A stretch of DNA of 64,000 bases from Chitinophagales bacterium (GCA_013816805.1 JACDDS010000004.1:201066-265065); one strand, 5' to 3'. Shown: positions 20,130-29,822, counted from the first letter of the stretch. The notes: generated by a model from the letters alone, not told the origin. Numbers and translations: made by a program.

Positions 20130-22208
20130 TTATTCAACCAATGCTTTTTTCATAAAGATCTGATGATCTGAAATCGCTTTAACCATATACATACCGGTTG
20201 AGAGATTTTTAAGAGGTATTGTAAATCCGCCTTTTAATCCGGGAAAACTTTCATTAAACACAATTTCTCCAACAGCATTTAGAAGTTGAATAGTTGCTTT
20301 TTTAGATGATCCATCAGGTAAAGAAACGTAAATGAAATCATGCGCAGGGTTAGGAAATATTTTGAGCTCCTGAACAATTTGATTCGAAATAAATGTTCCA
20401 TAGGGAGTAGTAAACGTTTTAATTGCAGAAAAGTCAGAGGCTGGTGGATTAAAGGCATTACAAACCGATTGTATTTCCCACTCATAAGTAGTACCTGACT
20501 TCAGGCCTGTAAGCACCACAAACATTGATGAATCAGGAACTGAAACTGTAGTCCATTCTACGCTGCCGCTGTCACGGTATTGAACAATAAAAGAAGATGC
20601 ATTGGTAGCATTTCCCCAGGAAAGCCGCGCACTGGTTGAAGTAATATCTGTGGCGAGTAATGATTGATCGCTGGGTCGTGCACAAGGTGTCCAGATAAAT
20701 CGGTGAGCACGATAAGACACATTATTTGAAGGCACAATCTTTCCTTCCCAAACAATTTGATTGGCAGAGTCTACTTCCGTAAAGGAAGGATCGTTAGTAG
20801 GATCGGAAATCAGTCCCCAGTCAATAAATGTTCCTCCATCGGAAAAGCGCTGAACACTACCCATAGCTCTTCCCTGTACGGGTATGGTCCCATTGATCAA
20901 TGGATGGGCGTAGCTCCACACCAGCTTAGCTGTTTTTTCCGAAAAATTCAATGCGTATTCTTTTCCAAAGCTTTGAGGCGGAAAGTGATAATTACCGTTG
21001 TCGAACATACTGATGTGACCATTTGCTAGTCTGCGTGCATCATGCTGGTAGTTAAATTTTGCAGTATCGTTCAGGAATGTAAACTCATTTTCTACTCCTC
21101 CCAGGCGCCAGATAAATTCCCCGGTATTAACATCAATTTTATCAACCTGGTCAAAATGCCGGTTAGATATTATGATATTTCCATCAGTGCTATCCTCTTC
21201 AATGGAATTGGTGTGTATATAATCAATAGAAGCCAGTGCAAAATTTTGGTGCACTGCTTCAAAGAGATCTACATGATCAAAGCTGCGCCACTCAAAAATT
21301 AGATTGTCACTATCATCAAATTCCTGGATTACAGATCCGATAACAACAGCATTGGACTGATAGTAAGGATTGAATTGCGTTAAATCAATTATGGAATCAT
21401 CAAGAGCTATCATATAATAATGACCGTCAGGGAATATCTGAAATTCATGGTTGTCGAACTTATATCCATTTGCCGGCTTGAATGACTTAATGAAATGGTA
21501 CGAAGAATCAAGCATCTTAAAATCACTGTCAGTCCGGTCGGTATAGGTAAGATATCCGTTATGATTTATTTTGAAATCGGTAACTACACCTGTAGTCACC
21601 AAAGAAAAAATAGAATCGTCGTTGCTGGTAATAATATTGCCTCCGGTTGGGCCTATGCCGGTACTGCTTGCAAAATCATAAAATATATCACCGGGATGCG
21701 GATTTAGATTAATCAAAACATTCACATTGCCTGTTAATGCCGTACGTGATCCGGATTCCTCAGGAGCAAAACCTTCTGCATCCATTTTTTTTACAGCATC
21801 TTCGAAAATCTTTTGTTCTGCATCTGTATATTTCCTGTGGATAGAAAACGAAAAAGAAAGCGGCATAATCGCTGCTCCATCGTTGCGGTAAAGACCTCCC
21901 TTTATTTGAACCGTCACCTTTTCACTATATGAAAATGGAATTACAGGTTTTAGGATAATGGTGCGGCGATCATTAGAAAGATTAATGGAAAAATCATGAT
22001 TACCGCTTTTTGATCCCTCAATCTTAAAAAATGACTTTTTCTCAAGCACACTTTTATCTATTTCATGACCTTCGCGAATAATGATACATCTGTCAGGGTT
22101 ATGAGATGAGGATCCTGGAACAGGAGCAATAAACTGGAACTGCGCATAGCTATAGGAAACATTGAAAACGAGGATAAAATAACAGGCTAATTTAATAGGG
22201 AAAGTCAT
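20130..22208 (-). CDS. Arylsulfotransferase family protein with fibronectin III and T9SS domains
   Basis: A 692-aa paralogue of the preceding gene, on the opposite strand. It has a signal peptide (ending SYAQFQFIAP), an Ig-like N-terminal domain with the EGSKSGNHDFSINL motif, and the ASST propeller (GYLTYTDRTDSDFKMLDSSYH, HEFQIFPDGHYYMIALDD, FIWRLGGVENEF, NYQHDARRLANGHISMFDNGN, VSYRAHRFIWTPCARPS). An inserted fibronectin type III domain follows at about 517-605 (LSWGNATNASSFIVQYRD, LKSGTTYEWEIQSVC), then a T9SS domain (LKIFPNPAHDFIYVSL). Architecture is identical to the gene at 29823. The extra FnIII separates these two from the 625-aa paralogue. Activity uncertain. Confidence 0.8.
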   Translation of the reverse strand: MTFPIKLACYFILVFNVSYSYAQFQFIAPVPGSSSHNPDRCIIIREGHEIDKSVLEKKSFFKIEGSKSGNHDFSINLSNDRRTIILKPVIPFSYSEKVTVQIKGGLYRNDGAAIMPLSFSFSIHRKYTDAEQKIFEDAVKKMDAEGFAPEESGSRTALTGNVNVLINLNPHPGDIFYDFASSTGIGPTGGNIITSNDDSIFSLVTTGVVTDFKINHNGYLTYTDRTDSDFKMLDSSYHFIKSFKPANGYKFDNHEFQIFPDGHYYMIALDDSIIDLTQFNPYYQSNAVVIGSVIQEFDDSDNLIFEWRSFDHVDLFEAVHQNFALASIDYIHTNSIEEDSTDGNIIISNRHFDQVDKIDVNTGEFIWRLGGVENEFTFLNDTAKFNYQHDARRLANGHISMFDNGNYHFPPQSFGKEYALNFSEKTAKLVWSYAHPLINGTIPVQGRAMGSVQRFSDGGTFIDWGLISDPTNDPSFTEVDSANQIVWEGKIVPSNNVSYRAHRFIWTPCARPSDQSLLATDITSTSARLSWGNATNASSFIVQYRDSGSVEWTTVSVPDSSMFVVLTGLKSGTTYEWEIQSVCNAFNPPASDFSAIKTFTTPYGTFISNQIVQELKIFPNPAHDFIYVSLPDGSSKKATIQLLNAVGEIVFNESFPGLKGGFTIPLKNLSTGMYMVKAISDHQIFMKKALVE

Positions 22209-22338
22209 AAGTCTGAATTAGTGAGAAAGCGTCAAAACTATAAAAAAAAATGACCGGATAATTAATGAAATACCGATTGGATAAAATCAAGAATATTGTC
22301 TAAAGGTATTGACAGGTAAATGACCTAAAAAGAATTAA

Positions 22339-23088
22339 TTAATCTACAACCATCTGCCTTGTAATCACATTTTCACCGTTGCTAATAACATAAAAATAAA
22401 TACCGGGATTAAAGTCTGAAACATCCACCATGATTGTATTCTTGCCAGGCATTCCCTTAACAATTTTTTTGTAGATCATTGTACCCAGCATATCGAATAA
22501 CCTCATCTCAATTAGGGAGGAAGCAGGAAGGTTTACCTGGATATCTGTCTTTTTTTGTGCAGGATTGGGAACATTTTGCTGAACCCGGAATATGGATTTA
22601 TCAGATGGGGTAATTCCTACTCCTTCTGTTACGGTAATGCGATATCCCCCAACTGATACCGGTACAAATACACCAAGGGTCAGATAAACTTTAGTGGCAA
22701 TGGTAAGAGGATATACACCTATCGCAGAAGGAGTACCAGTAATAGTAACACAACCTACGGAGTCTGCTTTAAAGGAACAGGATGAAGGATTGCAGGCATA
22801 ATTAAAAGGCATGGTAGAAGGAATGGTGCTTAAGCCGGTTACGCCGGTTAATTCTAAATGGTTAAGACTTATTGCAACGCCTGATAAGGTATCTCTGAGA
22901 GGCACTTTAAATTGTACGGTTGCACTATATGGAGTATTCACAGTTGCAGGCGGAAGGTTTTGAGTAGTGTCAGGGGTAATACCGGAACCTTCACCTGTCC
23001 ATTCCGGAGTGCAAACTTGTGCGTATAAGGCACTGAACAAAAAAAAGAAGAGACATGTAAGAATGGTACGTGCAATCATAAAGGACAT
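22339..23088 (-). CDS. Secreted protein with T9SS sorting domain
   Basis: A 249-aa protein with a signal peptide (ending SALYAQVCTPEW), a domain of about 130 residues with ITPDTTQNLPPATVNTPYSATVQFKV and CVTITGTPSAIGVYPLTIATKV, the pattern of a putative-Ig (He_PIG-like) repeat, and a T9SS domain from about 175 (VQQNVPNPAQKKTDIQVNL ... FNPGIYFYVISNGENVITRQMVVD). Small secreted Ig/T9SS proteins of this kind are common in environmental Bacteroidota, with no known function. It lies 130 bp upstream of the ASST gene on the same strand and may be co-regulated. Confidence 0.8.
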   Translation of the reverse strand: MSFMIARTILTCLFFFLFSALYAQVCTPEWTGEGSGITPDTTQNLPPATVNTPYSATVQFKVPLRDTLSGVAISLNHLELTGVTGLSTIPSTMPFNYACNPSSCSFKADSVGCVTITGTPSAIGVYPLTIATKVYLTLGVFVPVSVGGYRITVTEGVGITPSDKSIFRVQQNVPNPAQKKTDIQVNLPASSLIEMRLFDMLGTMIYKKIVKGMPGKNTIMVDVSDFNPGIYFYVISNGENVITRQMVVD

Positions 23089-23184
23089 TTATGTAAAAAT
23101 AATTTTTTATAGGATGCTAAAGAATTTTTCTGGTGCCTTTAATTTTTTAGCTTTCTGTTCCAGCCATTTATTTTTTTTCGATTT

Positions 23185-23592
23185 ATGTTAAGAAGACAAA
23201 AACAATTCTGTCTTTACTGTTCTTTTATCCATTAATGTTGCTTGTAGGCGTTGACTTATGCGAGGCGCAAACTGCATCGAAAGATTCACCTACTATTATT
23301 TTTTATAGGAGAGATGATTTGAATTTTGCGGCTTTAACTATTCTATTTACGCTAACAACGTAAGAATCTGCAAGCTGCAACAATAAAGACCGGGTTTATA
23401 AAAAGTGCACCAGGTCACATTGCATTTTATGCAAAGCGTGGTGGTGTTGAAGTTCTGAAAAAAGAAACAGAATTATTGATGCATATAGAAGTTAGCAAAA
23501 CCTATTATGTAAACTGCAATGTAAAGCAAAGCTTTACCTATAGCAGGATAAAAATGGATGAATTCATGGAAAGCACCGGAAAAAGGGATTAA
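23185..23592 (+). pseudogene. Decayed DUF2846-like exported protein
   Basis: Coding traces in changing frames add up to one protein of about 130 aa. A signal-peptide-like start (KTKTILSLLFFYPLMLLV, ending CEAQTASKD) leads to PTIIFYRRDDLNFAA in frame 3. After loss of one base near 23334 comes YSIYANNVRICKLQ, and after a second shift near 23383 comes KTGFIKSAPGHIAFYAKRGG and KTYYVNCNVKQSFTYSRIKM, ending at TAA 23590-23592. The first ATG (23185) is also out of frame with the signal sequence. The second half is typical of DUF2846 (YAKRGG, YYV, SR). With at least two frameshifts this is a pseudogene, not a sequencing slip. Confidence 0.7.
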
Positions 23593-23689
23593 AAGATAGA
23601 AGAGAAGACAAGTGTACAGAATAATAAAGGGATCCCGTACACTTTTGTAAAGTTTATACTCTTAGGGAAATGCTGGAAAAAAGAGATTA

Positions 23690-24694
23690 TTAAAATCTGT
23701 AGGTTACATTAACACCCTTTACTTTGCCCGTAATAGGGACGAAAGAAAAGCCTTTATCCTGGCATTGATGAAAATAAGGAACCAGTAATCCATAGGCAGA
23801 ACCCAGGGAAACTCCGATTGCAAGATCAGTAGGGAAATGATCGCCGCCCCTGTATCTCAAATAGGCAGTGGTGGCCGTGGCAGCAACCGCTATTCCATAA
23901 AACATAAACCGGTATGGTGAATTAGGATGATATGCAGAAAACACACTTGCTACGAATAAAGTAGAAGATGCAGGAACAGAAGGATGACCCCCATAGAAAC
24001 TGTCTTTTGCATGGTTACTGGTTTTTTTCTCAATCGGCACTTCAGGCACTTTAATTCCGTCTACAATCAGGCTGTCTTTATTATATACATAGGGCCTGTA
24101 TTTGTCAACACTGGCCGCGGCCAGTGAGTAAGAGGTGCCTGTTATTCCGAGGGTTTGGACATATAATAATGCAATCTTCAATGCATCCTGCCTGATCTCC
24201 CTGTCTGCAAGAAGGATTAATCCATACAGGAAACTGCTGTAGAAAAAAACATCACTGAGATTATTTGCAGTAACACTATAATTATGAATATCATGGCGGT
24301 TTATGCCAATTTTTATATCCCGCTCCGGATCCAGATTTAAGATTACACCAACATCTGAAGAGGTTTTTTTACTGAGAAGAGAGAACCCGGTTATGGTTCC
24401 TGCTATACCAAGTACTGTAATAGAAATATCAATTGCTGGTTTTATGTGAAAAGGACAATTTACATGATCCCGGGATCCGGCAGACTTTAAGTTTAATTCC
24501 GTATGAAGACTCGAAGGATTTATTATAGTATGAATACTATCTTCAACCGATGCAGGGCTGCCGGAATTTAACAGTGAATCACCTGAAACCCCCAATGTAT
24601 CTTTTACAGATAAAATTGAATCAATATTGATTTGTGCCTTACAAGCATAGTCTAAACACACTAACAGCAGCAGAAAAAAAAACACCTTATTCAT
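23690..24694 (-). CDS. PAP2-family phosphatase, exported/membrane
   Basis: A 334-aa protein with a signal peptide (ending DYACKAQINID), a region of about 70 variable residues, and a PAP2 domain: motif 1 is the degenerate VDKYRPYVYN, motif 2 is SFYGGHPSVPASS, and motif 3 is YLRYRGGDHFPTDLAIG with the catalytic His-x3-Asp. Several hydrophobic segments suggest it is membrane embedded. PAP2 enzymes hydrolyse lipid phosphates such as undecaprenyl pyrophosphate or phosphatidic acid; the substrate cannot be told from sequence. Divergent from a second, unrelated-length PAP2 gene 224 bp away. Its stop lies about 100 bp from the DUF2846 remnant. Confidence 0.85.
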   Translation of the reverse strand: MNKVFFFLLLLVCLDYACKAQINIDSILSVKDTLGVSGDSLLNSGSPASVEDSIHTIINPSSLHTELNLKSAGSRDHVNCPFHIKPAIDISITVLGIAGTITGFSLLSKKTSSDVGVILNLDPERDIKIGINRHDIHNYSVTANNLSDVFFYSSFLYGLILLADREIRQDALKIALLYVQTLGITGTSYSLAAASVDKYRPYVYNKDSLIVDGIKVPEVPIEKKTSNHAKDSFYGGHPSVPASSTLFVASVFSAYHPNSPYRFMFYGIAVAATATTAYLRYRGGDHFPTDLAIGVSLGSAYGLLVPYFHQCQDKGFSFVPITGKVKGVNVTYRF

Positions 24695-24918
24695 AAATTA
24701 TGGGAGGATTAAGATTAAACTTCCGATAACAAATAAAGTACCATGAAATGATCTGCCTGCCTTTCCTGTATCGTATAGATTAATTAGCTCATGAAGATTA
24801 TTCAGAGTATGGCAAACAGTTTAATTTCGGCTGCTGATTCTGCATGATTAAAACAAAATGGATTGAAGTCAGCATAAAAAATTACGAATCTCCTTAAATA
24901 AATAGCTACAGTAAGCAT

Positions 24919-25638
24919 ATGATACAGAAAGTTTCAGCTCACCTAAAAAAAACATATGCAGCTATTGCACTTTTATCTGCAGAACTTATTATAGTCTTTA
25001 TATTTTTTATCATCGCCTTTGCAGGCTTTCTTTTTATTGCAGACAGGATCTTTCTTCAGCACAAATATGCTTTTGATCAAAATGCATTTAACTTTCTGAA
25101 GACCTATGTTACTGATATGAATACCGAAATCCTGCTGTTTTTTACATTTCTCGGAACCTCAGATTTTCTTATTCCTGCAAACATCCTTTTAATCTCATAT
25201 TTTGCATTTGTTCAGAAACACAAATGGTATTCTATTAAAATTCCTGCCATCTCTATCAGCAGCTTACTGCTGATGCTCGGACTAAAGGAATTATTCAATC
25301 GTCCCCGCCCGCTTATTCCCCTTTTACATCCAGCGGAAGGATTAAGCTTTCCAAGCGGACATGCACTAACCAGTGTTACATTCTATGGCTTACTGATCTA
25401 TATTATCTGGGAGCGTATAAAAAATAAGAATCTTAAATGGTTTTTGATTTTCCTGCTCGTACTCCTTATCTGCACCATCGGATTTAGCCGTGTATACTTA
25501 CGGGTGCATTATGCCAGCGATGTATTAGCAGGATTTTGCGTAGGTCTCATCTGGCTTGTGATCTCCTTGTCCGTTCTGCGCAGAATTGAACGGTATACTC
25601 ACAAGGAGATAGACCCTATAGTAGATAATAATGCTTAA
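24919..25638 (+). CDS. PAP2-family phosphatase, integral membrane
   Basis: A 239-aa protein with about six transmembrane segments and all three PAP2 motifs intact: KELFNRPRP (K-x6-RP type), SFPSGHALTS, and SRVYLRVHYASDVLAG. This is the classic bacterial layout of the PgpB/BcrC-like lipid phosphatases that recycle undecaprenyl pyrophosphate or dephosphorylate lipids at the periplasmic face. The N-terminus has a cytoplasmic tail of about 17 residues before the first span. It reads away from the other PAP2 gene, so the two may share the 224-bp control region. Confidence 0.88.
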   Translation: MIQKVSAHLKKTYAAIALLSAELIIVFIFFIIAFAGFLFIADRIFLQHKYAFDQNAFNFLKTYVTDMNTEILLFFTFLGTSDFLIPANILLISYFAFVQKHKWYSIKIPAISISSLLLMLGLKELFNRPRPLIPLLHPAEGLSFPSGHALTSVTFYGLLIYIIWERIKNKNLKWFLIFLLVLLICTIGFSRVYLRVHYASDVLAGFCVGLIWLVISLSVLRRIERYTHKEIDPIVDNNA

Positions 25639-25792
25639 CGACTTTTAATTGATGCTTATTTATGCTGCGGATCCTTTCTGTAAAATGCCGCAGTTAAATA
25701 GATAGGGTCTTTTATTAAAGAAGTCTTGCTCACCCCTGTTTTTGGAAAGTTCTGATATAAAAGTGTTCAGGGCTTCTACCAAGGAGACTACT

Positions 25793-26112
25793 AAATTCGG
25801 ATTAGAGGTAACAGCCAATGGTCCCCTGAATTTCTGCCAGGGTGGAAATGTTAAGCTTACGGCTAAGGGTAACGGCGAAAATACCTATCAGTGGTATAGA
25901 AAACAATGAACCCATTAGTGGAGCTACCGACAAAACGTATAAAGCTACCACTTCAGGAGGCTAGTATGTTGTTCGCACAGGAGATCAGGGATGTGGTTCT
26001 ATTTCTTTTATTACAGATGTTAATGTGAATTGTAAGGAAGGTGTTTTCACCGTAAATCAACAGGAGGGATATCCAAATCCATTCAACAATCAATTTCTTC
26101 TATTTTTCATTA
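25793..26112 (+). pseudogene. Remnant of an Ig-like/T9SS secreted protein
   Basis: Frame 2 from 25793 reads KFGLEVTANGPLNFCQGGNV, continuing LTAKGNGENTYQWYRKQ before a stop. Frame 3 resumes at 25902 with NNEPISGATDKTYKATTSGG, an in-frame TAG (25962-25964), then YVVRTGDQGCGSISF, DVNVNC and EGYPNPFNNQFLLFF. Joined, this is one Ig-like repeat plus the start of a T9SS domain, most similar by eye to the C-terminal part of the 497-aa protein at 61356 (YQWKLGGTSISGATNSTY ... VTINC ... AYPNPF). The 5' part and the end of the sorting domain are missing. Upstream of 25793 (25639-25792) nothing was recognised. Confidence 0.65.
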
Positions 26113-26157
26113 ATCCCCAAGCATTTTTTTTATCTTCATGTTTTATCTAACTATTTT

Positions 26158-28257
26158 ATGAGAAATATTACCAGAAATAAGATTGTTAAGTTTTGTTCAA
26201 TATTGAAATTCATAGCTCTTTGCTTAATACTAATTATATTTTTGTTTGGACGTGCGTTTGCTCAAAAAAATCTGAACTGCAGCATATATATGGATGATGC
26301 ATTTACCAGCCTGAATAAAGATGAGTTTGTAGAACAAATAGCAGTGGATAAAATTAATGACCAGGAAGAGGATGTGTATATGGTGGGTTTATCTTATAGC
26401 TCACCGAAAGATGCCACTTATCAATATTGTGATACTTCAAAAAATTTAGGTAACGGAGATGCATTTTTAACTAAGTATTCTTACAATCCGGCTGATGGTA
26501 ACATAAAACATAAATGGAATGGAAAAATCAAATATTCAGGGAGTGCAGGCATTGATAAACCAACAAAAAACGTTGACAGGTACGATTGGGCGTATTGTAT
26601 TGCAGTAGATCACCAAAACACAAATACTTACGTATATGTGGCAGGTGCAAGCTTGTCTTCGGAACAAGCCATGCAATGTGAAACATGTAATGGCTCATCA
26701 GCCTTTCAACCATTACCATCTGATAATTTTGAAGGATTTATTGCAAAATATGATGCTACTGATGGATCCCTTCTCGCCTACACCTATTTCGGTGGTCCCA
26801 AGGGTAAAGATGAAGTGCTTGACATTGCTATAAAACCAGGGAGAGACCATGATGTGTACGTGGCAGGGTATACCGAAAGTGAAAACCTGGGATTTCGGGC
26901 TCTTAATACGTATGATAAAAAAATAGGTGCTAACGGTGACGGATTTATTGCAGGCTTTGATAATTGCTTAACTCAATTAAAATATTTCACCTATTACTCT
27001 ATTGATTCTTCAAAATCGGCGGATGGACAGGATCGCTGCCATTGTCTTAGGTTTAGTAATAATGGGAATGAATTATACGTATCAGGAACTTCTGACCAGG
27101 GTACAGCTGGTATAGCAACTAAAAATGTCTATCAGCGAAATCCAGGTGGGGGCTCTGATGCTTTTGTGGGAAAATGGAAATTAAAAGGTGCTGCTTACAA
27201 ACCCGTTTGGGGAACTTATATAGGTGGTGACAGTTTGGACAGAGGAAGAAAGTTAGCCATTACAGATCCTAAAATTACAGGAGAAACTTATGTCTATGTA
27301 ACCGGCTGGACGCTTAGTGACAATCTAAAACTGGTGCCCGGAAGCTCTGTTATTCAAGACAAATCGGCTGGGGGTAACGACGCCTTTCTTGTTAAGCTTG
27401 ATGGATCAACAGGAATGGGTATCTGGGCAACCTATTTTGGTGGCTCCGAAGGTGATTTTCCAAATGGTCTTAATTGGTTTTATAGTAAAAAAACCGGAAC
27501 CCAATGGGTTGCCATGGCAGGAATAACTTCGAGTCCTAATACTACCGGATTTATTAAAGGATATCATGGAAAAGATAAGCTGAAGGATAATTTGTCGGGC
27601 CTTCGCGATGCCTTTTTTGCAACCTTTAATGACCAGGGGAATAAGGTGAATCTTGATTATGCTACTTATCTGGGAGGATCAGAAGATGAAAATTTCTCTT
27701 TGCCTGATTGCGGATTTAATTGCAACTGTCTGTACAATAATGCTTTTTCAGGGTATGGCTCTTCCGTTGCAACACTTAATGATGGCGGGGGCACAGTCTA
27801 TGTTTCCTTCTCCACTAACAGTCCGGATGTGGACGATTCTTTACATGGACATGCAGGTGGCACCATCTATAATACCGGAATTCCATTTATTTGTCCGGAT
27901 TGTCCTAACTGCACCCACGATAATTACGATGCCTTTATGGTGAGAATGGATATGTGCAGTGGAAAGACCTGCAATGATTCACGAATTTCAACTGATCAGA
28001 ATTCAAATATTACTTTGCATTTGACTCCAAACCCATTTACAGATAATATCTCTGTTGATATTTTCAGTGACCAGAATGATATCGCAAACGTTACGGTTTA
28101 CGATGAGTTGATGAAAGTTGCATTCTTAAAAAACATTTCTCTGGTTCCCGGGGATAATAGGCTATCACTTGATTTTTCATCTTTCCCTCCGGGCGTTTAT
28201 ATTGCATCAGTGAAAGTGAGCAGCCAGATCAATCAGATTAAACTGGTAAAACAGTAA
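26158..28257 (+). CDS. Secreted SBBP-repeat beta-propeller protein with T9SS sorting domain
   Basis: A 699-aa protein with an N-terminal hydrophobic signal (about 14-36, ending GRAFAQKNL) and repeated blades of the SBBP kind: GDAFLTKYSYN, YTYFGGPKGKDEVLDIAI, DAFVGKWKLKGAAYKPVWG, GTYIGGDSLDRGRKLAI, DAFLVKLDGSTGMGIWATYFGG and YATYLGGSEDENFSL. The pattern D-A-F-(L/V)-x-K with Y-(F/L)-G-G marks each blade. A T9SS domain follows (LTPNPFTDNISVDIF ... FPPGVYIASVKV). Many Cys residues near 165-185 and 560-620 could form disulfides (ETCNGSS; CGFNCNCLY; CPDCPNCTHD). Function unknown; such propellers often bind glycans or proteins outside the cell. Confidence 0.82.
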   Translation: MRNITRNKIVKFCSILKFIALCLILIIFLFGRAFAQKNLNCSIYMDDAFTSLNKDEFVEQIAVDKINDQEEDVYMVGLSYSSPKDATYQYCDTSKNLGNGDAFLTKYSYNPADGNIKHKWNGKIKYSGSAGIDKPTKNVDRYDWAYCIAVDHQNTNTYVYVAGASLSSEQAMQCETCNGSSAFQPLPSDNFEGFIAKYDATDGSLLAYTYFGGPKGKDEVLDIAIKPGRDHDVYVAGYTESENLGFRALNTYDKKIGANGDGFIAGFDNCLTQLKYFTYYSIDSSKSADGQDRCHCLRFSNNGNELYVSGTSDQGTAGIATKNVYQRNPGGGSDAFVGKWKLKGAAYKPVWGTYIGGDSLDRGRKLAITDPKITGETYVYVTGWTLSDNLKLVPGSSVIQDKSAGGNDAFLVKLDGSTGMGIWATYFGGSEGDFPNGLNWFYSKKTGTQWVAMAGITSSPNTTGFIKGYHGKDKLKDNLSGLRDAFFATFNDQGNKVNLDYATYLGGSEDENFSLPDCGFNCNCLYNNAFSGYGSSVATLNDGGGTVYVSFSTNSPDVDDSLHGHAGGTIYNTGIPFICPDCPNCTHDNYDAFMVRMDMCSGKTCNDSRISTDQNSNITLHLTPNPFTDNISVDIFSDQNDIANVTVYDELMKVAFLKNISLVPGDNRLSLDFSSFPPGVYIASVKVSSQINQIKLVKQ

Positions 28258-28343
28258 TACCTTTTTTTATTAGCGAAGAGGCCATTGTAGAAACCAAAGT
28301 TTCGCACTTTCGAAAAAGATAATCTTGATTTATAATACTCTAA

Positions 28344-28805
28344 GTGACTTATACAATTAAAGTTTTGTGGGAGAAAAAGTCGCATGAACTTTTTACCGAC
28401 AATAAATACAGCAGAGCGCATTACTGGTTTTTTGATGGTGGTGTTGAAATATCAGCATCTGCGTCCCCACAGGTAGTTCCACTTCCCATGGCTGATGAAT
28501 CAGCTGTTGATCCCGAGGAAGCCTTTGTTGCATCCCTTTCAAGCTGTCACATGCTTTTTTTCTTATCCATTGCAGCTGCAAATAAATTTACGGTTGAGAA
28601 ATATGAAGACTTTGCAGAAGGAATAATGAGTAAAAACGAGGATGGAAAACTGGCAATGACTGTTATTAATTTAAAGCCTGAAGTAACGTTTTCAGGTGAA
28701 CCAATTCCTACTGCTGAACAGATTAGTAAGTTTCATAAACTTGCGCATGATAAATGCTATATAGCAAATTCTGTGAGGTCGGTAATCAATATAATTGGAT
28801 CATAA
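28344..28805 (+). CDS. OsmC-family peroxiredoxin-like protein
   Basis: A cytoplasmic thiol peroxidase-like protein of 153 aa. The two active Cys of the OsmC/Ohr family are present: Cys68 in SLSSCHMLFFL and Cys138 in AHDKCYIANSV, with the conserved Glu60 in DPEEAFVASL. The layout is closer to the OsmC-like subgroup than to Ohr. Start is GTG at 28344 (VTYTIKVLWEKKS); no ATG is available before the conserved region. Expected role: reduction of organic hydroperoxides. It lies 86 bp after the SBBP gene and convergent with the decayed TMEM175 gene. Confidence 0.87.
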   Translation: MTYTIKVLWEKKSHELFTDNKYSRAHYWFFDGGVEISASASPQVVPLPMADESAVDPEEAFVASLSSCHMLFFLSIAAANKFTVEKYEDFAEGIMSKNEDGKLAMTVINLKPEVTFSGEPIPTAEQISKFHKLAHDKCYIANSVRSVINIIGS

Positions 28806-28973
28806 CATTATGAGATCTCAGAAATGTTTTTCAGAATACTTATGAACTTAATAGTTTAACTGGAAGCTTGTTCAGAAAACTGGATTAATCATAAAATAAA
28901 AGATTAACAGAAACATTTAATACCCTATAAAAAACCAACAGCAATATCATTGTCGATATAATCGGTATCTGTG

Positions 28974-29620
28974 CTAGTTCTTTACTTTATATATTCTTCT
29001 TCCAATTGCCATTGCAGGCCAAAGAAGCATTGGAGACATTCTGCTGATCGGAACTGCAAAAGAGAATTGCAGGTATCCGATTAGTAATCCAATTATAAAA
29101 ATAGCGGCCACCACGAGGCCTCTGTAGCAAAAATAATTTACCAGTTTCCTATTCTCCAGTCCATGGCTAATATTATTTTTTGGATTCGCAATAAAGCGCC
29201 ACATCAAAAATCCCATTAACCTATTCAAACCCATATTACTGACATAAACGGCATAAGCAGTATTGCTCATCGGATAATCACCATATAAGGCCGAACTGAA
29301 TGGCATTAGCACAATTGGCAACAGATAAAATAAATTGATTCATAGCAATCGTGAATTATAATTTATGACATAAGTAAACATCCGGTGATGAACGGTCCAG
29401 TAAATACCGATGATAAAAAAACTTAATAAAAAACCAAAAAACTTTGGAAAATTTGTAATAGAGCAAGTTCTATAGCTTCATCTGTGTAGGGTTCATTAAG
29501 ATGGGGTAATTTTAATTCAATTACAAGAAGCGTAATTGCAATGGCAAATACTCCATCGCTGAACATAATAATTCTCTCCAGGTTCATCTTATTTTCTGAT
29601 GCAGGATAAGAAGTATTCAT
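28974..29620 (-). pseudogene. TMEM175-type (DUF1211) potassium channel, frameshift plus stop
   Basis: The amino half (29620 to about 29430) reads MNTSYPASENKMNLERIIMF and SDGVFAIAITLLVIELKLPH, with the FSDG motif that defines TMEM175/DUF1211 channels. After LLQIF the frame shifts; frame restored, the protein continues PKFFGFLLSFFIIGIYWTVH and HRMFTYVINYNSRLL. A TGA then stands where the family has TGG (Trp) (about 29340), followed by NLFYLLPIVLMPFSSALYGD up to 28974. One frameshift and one nonsense change in a gene of about 215 codons argue for a true pseudogene. The intact ancestor would be a membrane protein of six spans conducting K+. Confidence 0.75.
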
Positions 29621-29822
29621 AGATACATGGAAAGCAATTCTTATTAAAGGTGACCCAATCCTGGAGTCCTTGTCTATTGCCGCATTTAAAAATACCATTT
29701 CATTATATTGCATTCGCAAAATCTATGGAACTATTAAAATTCTGCTTAGTGATTTAATTGTTAGCTATTTTTAATTAACTTGCCTCATCCTGCTTATTGT
29801 TTAATCAATCTGAAAAGAACTC

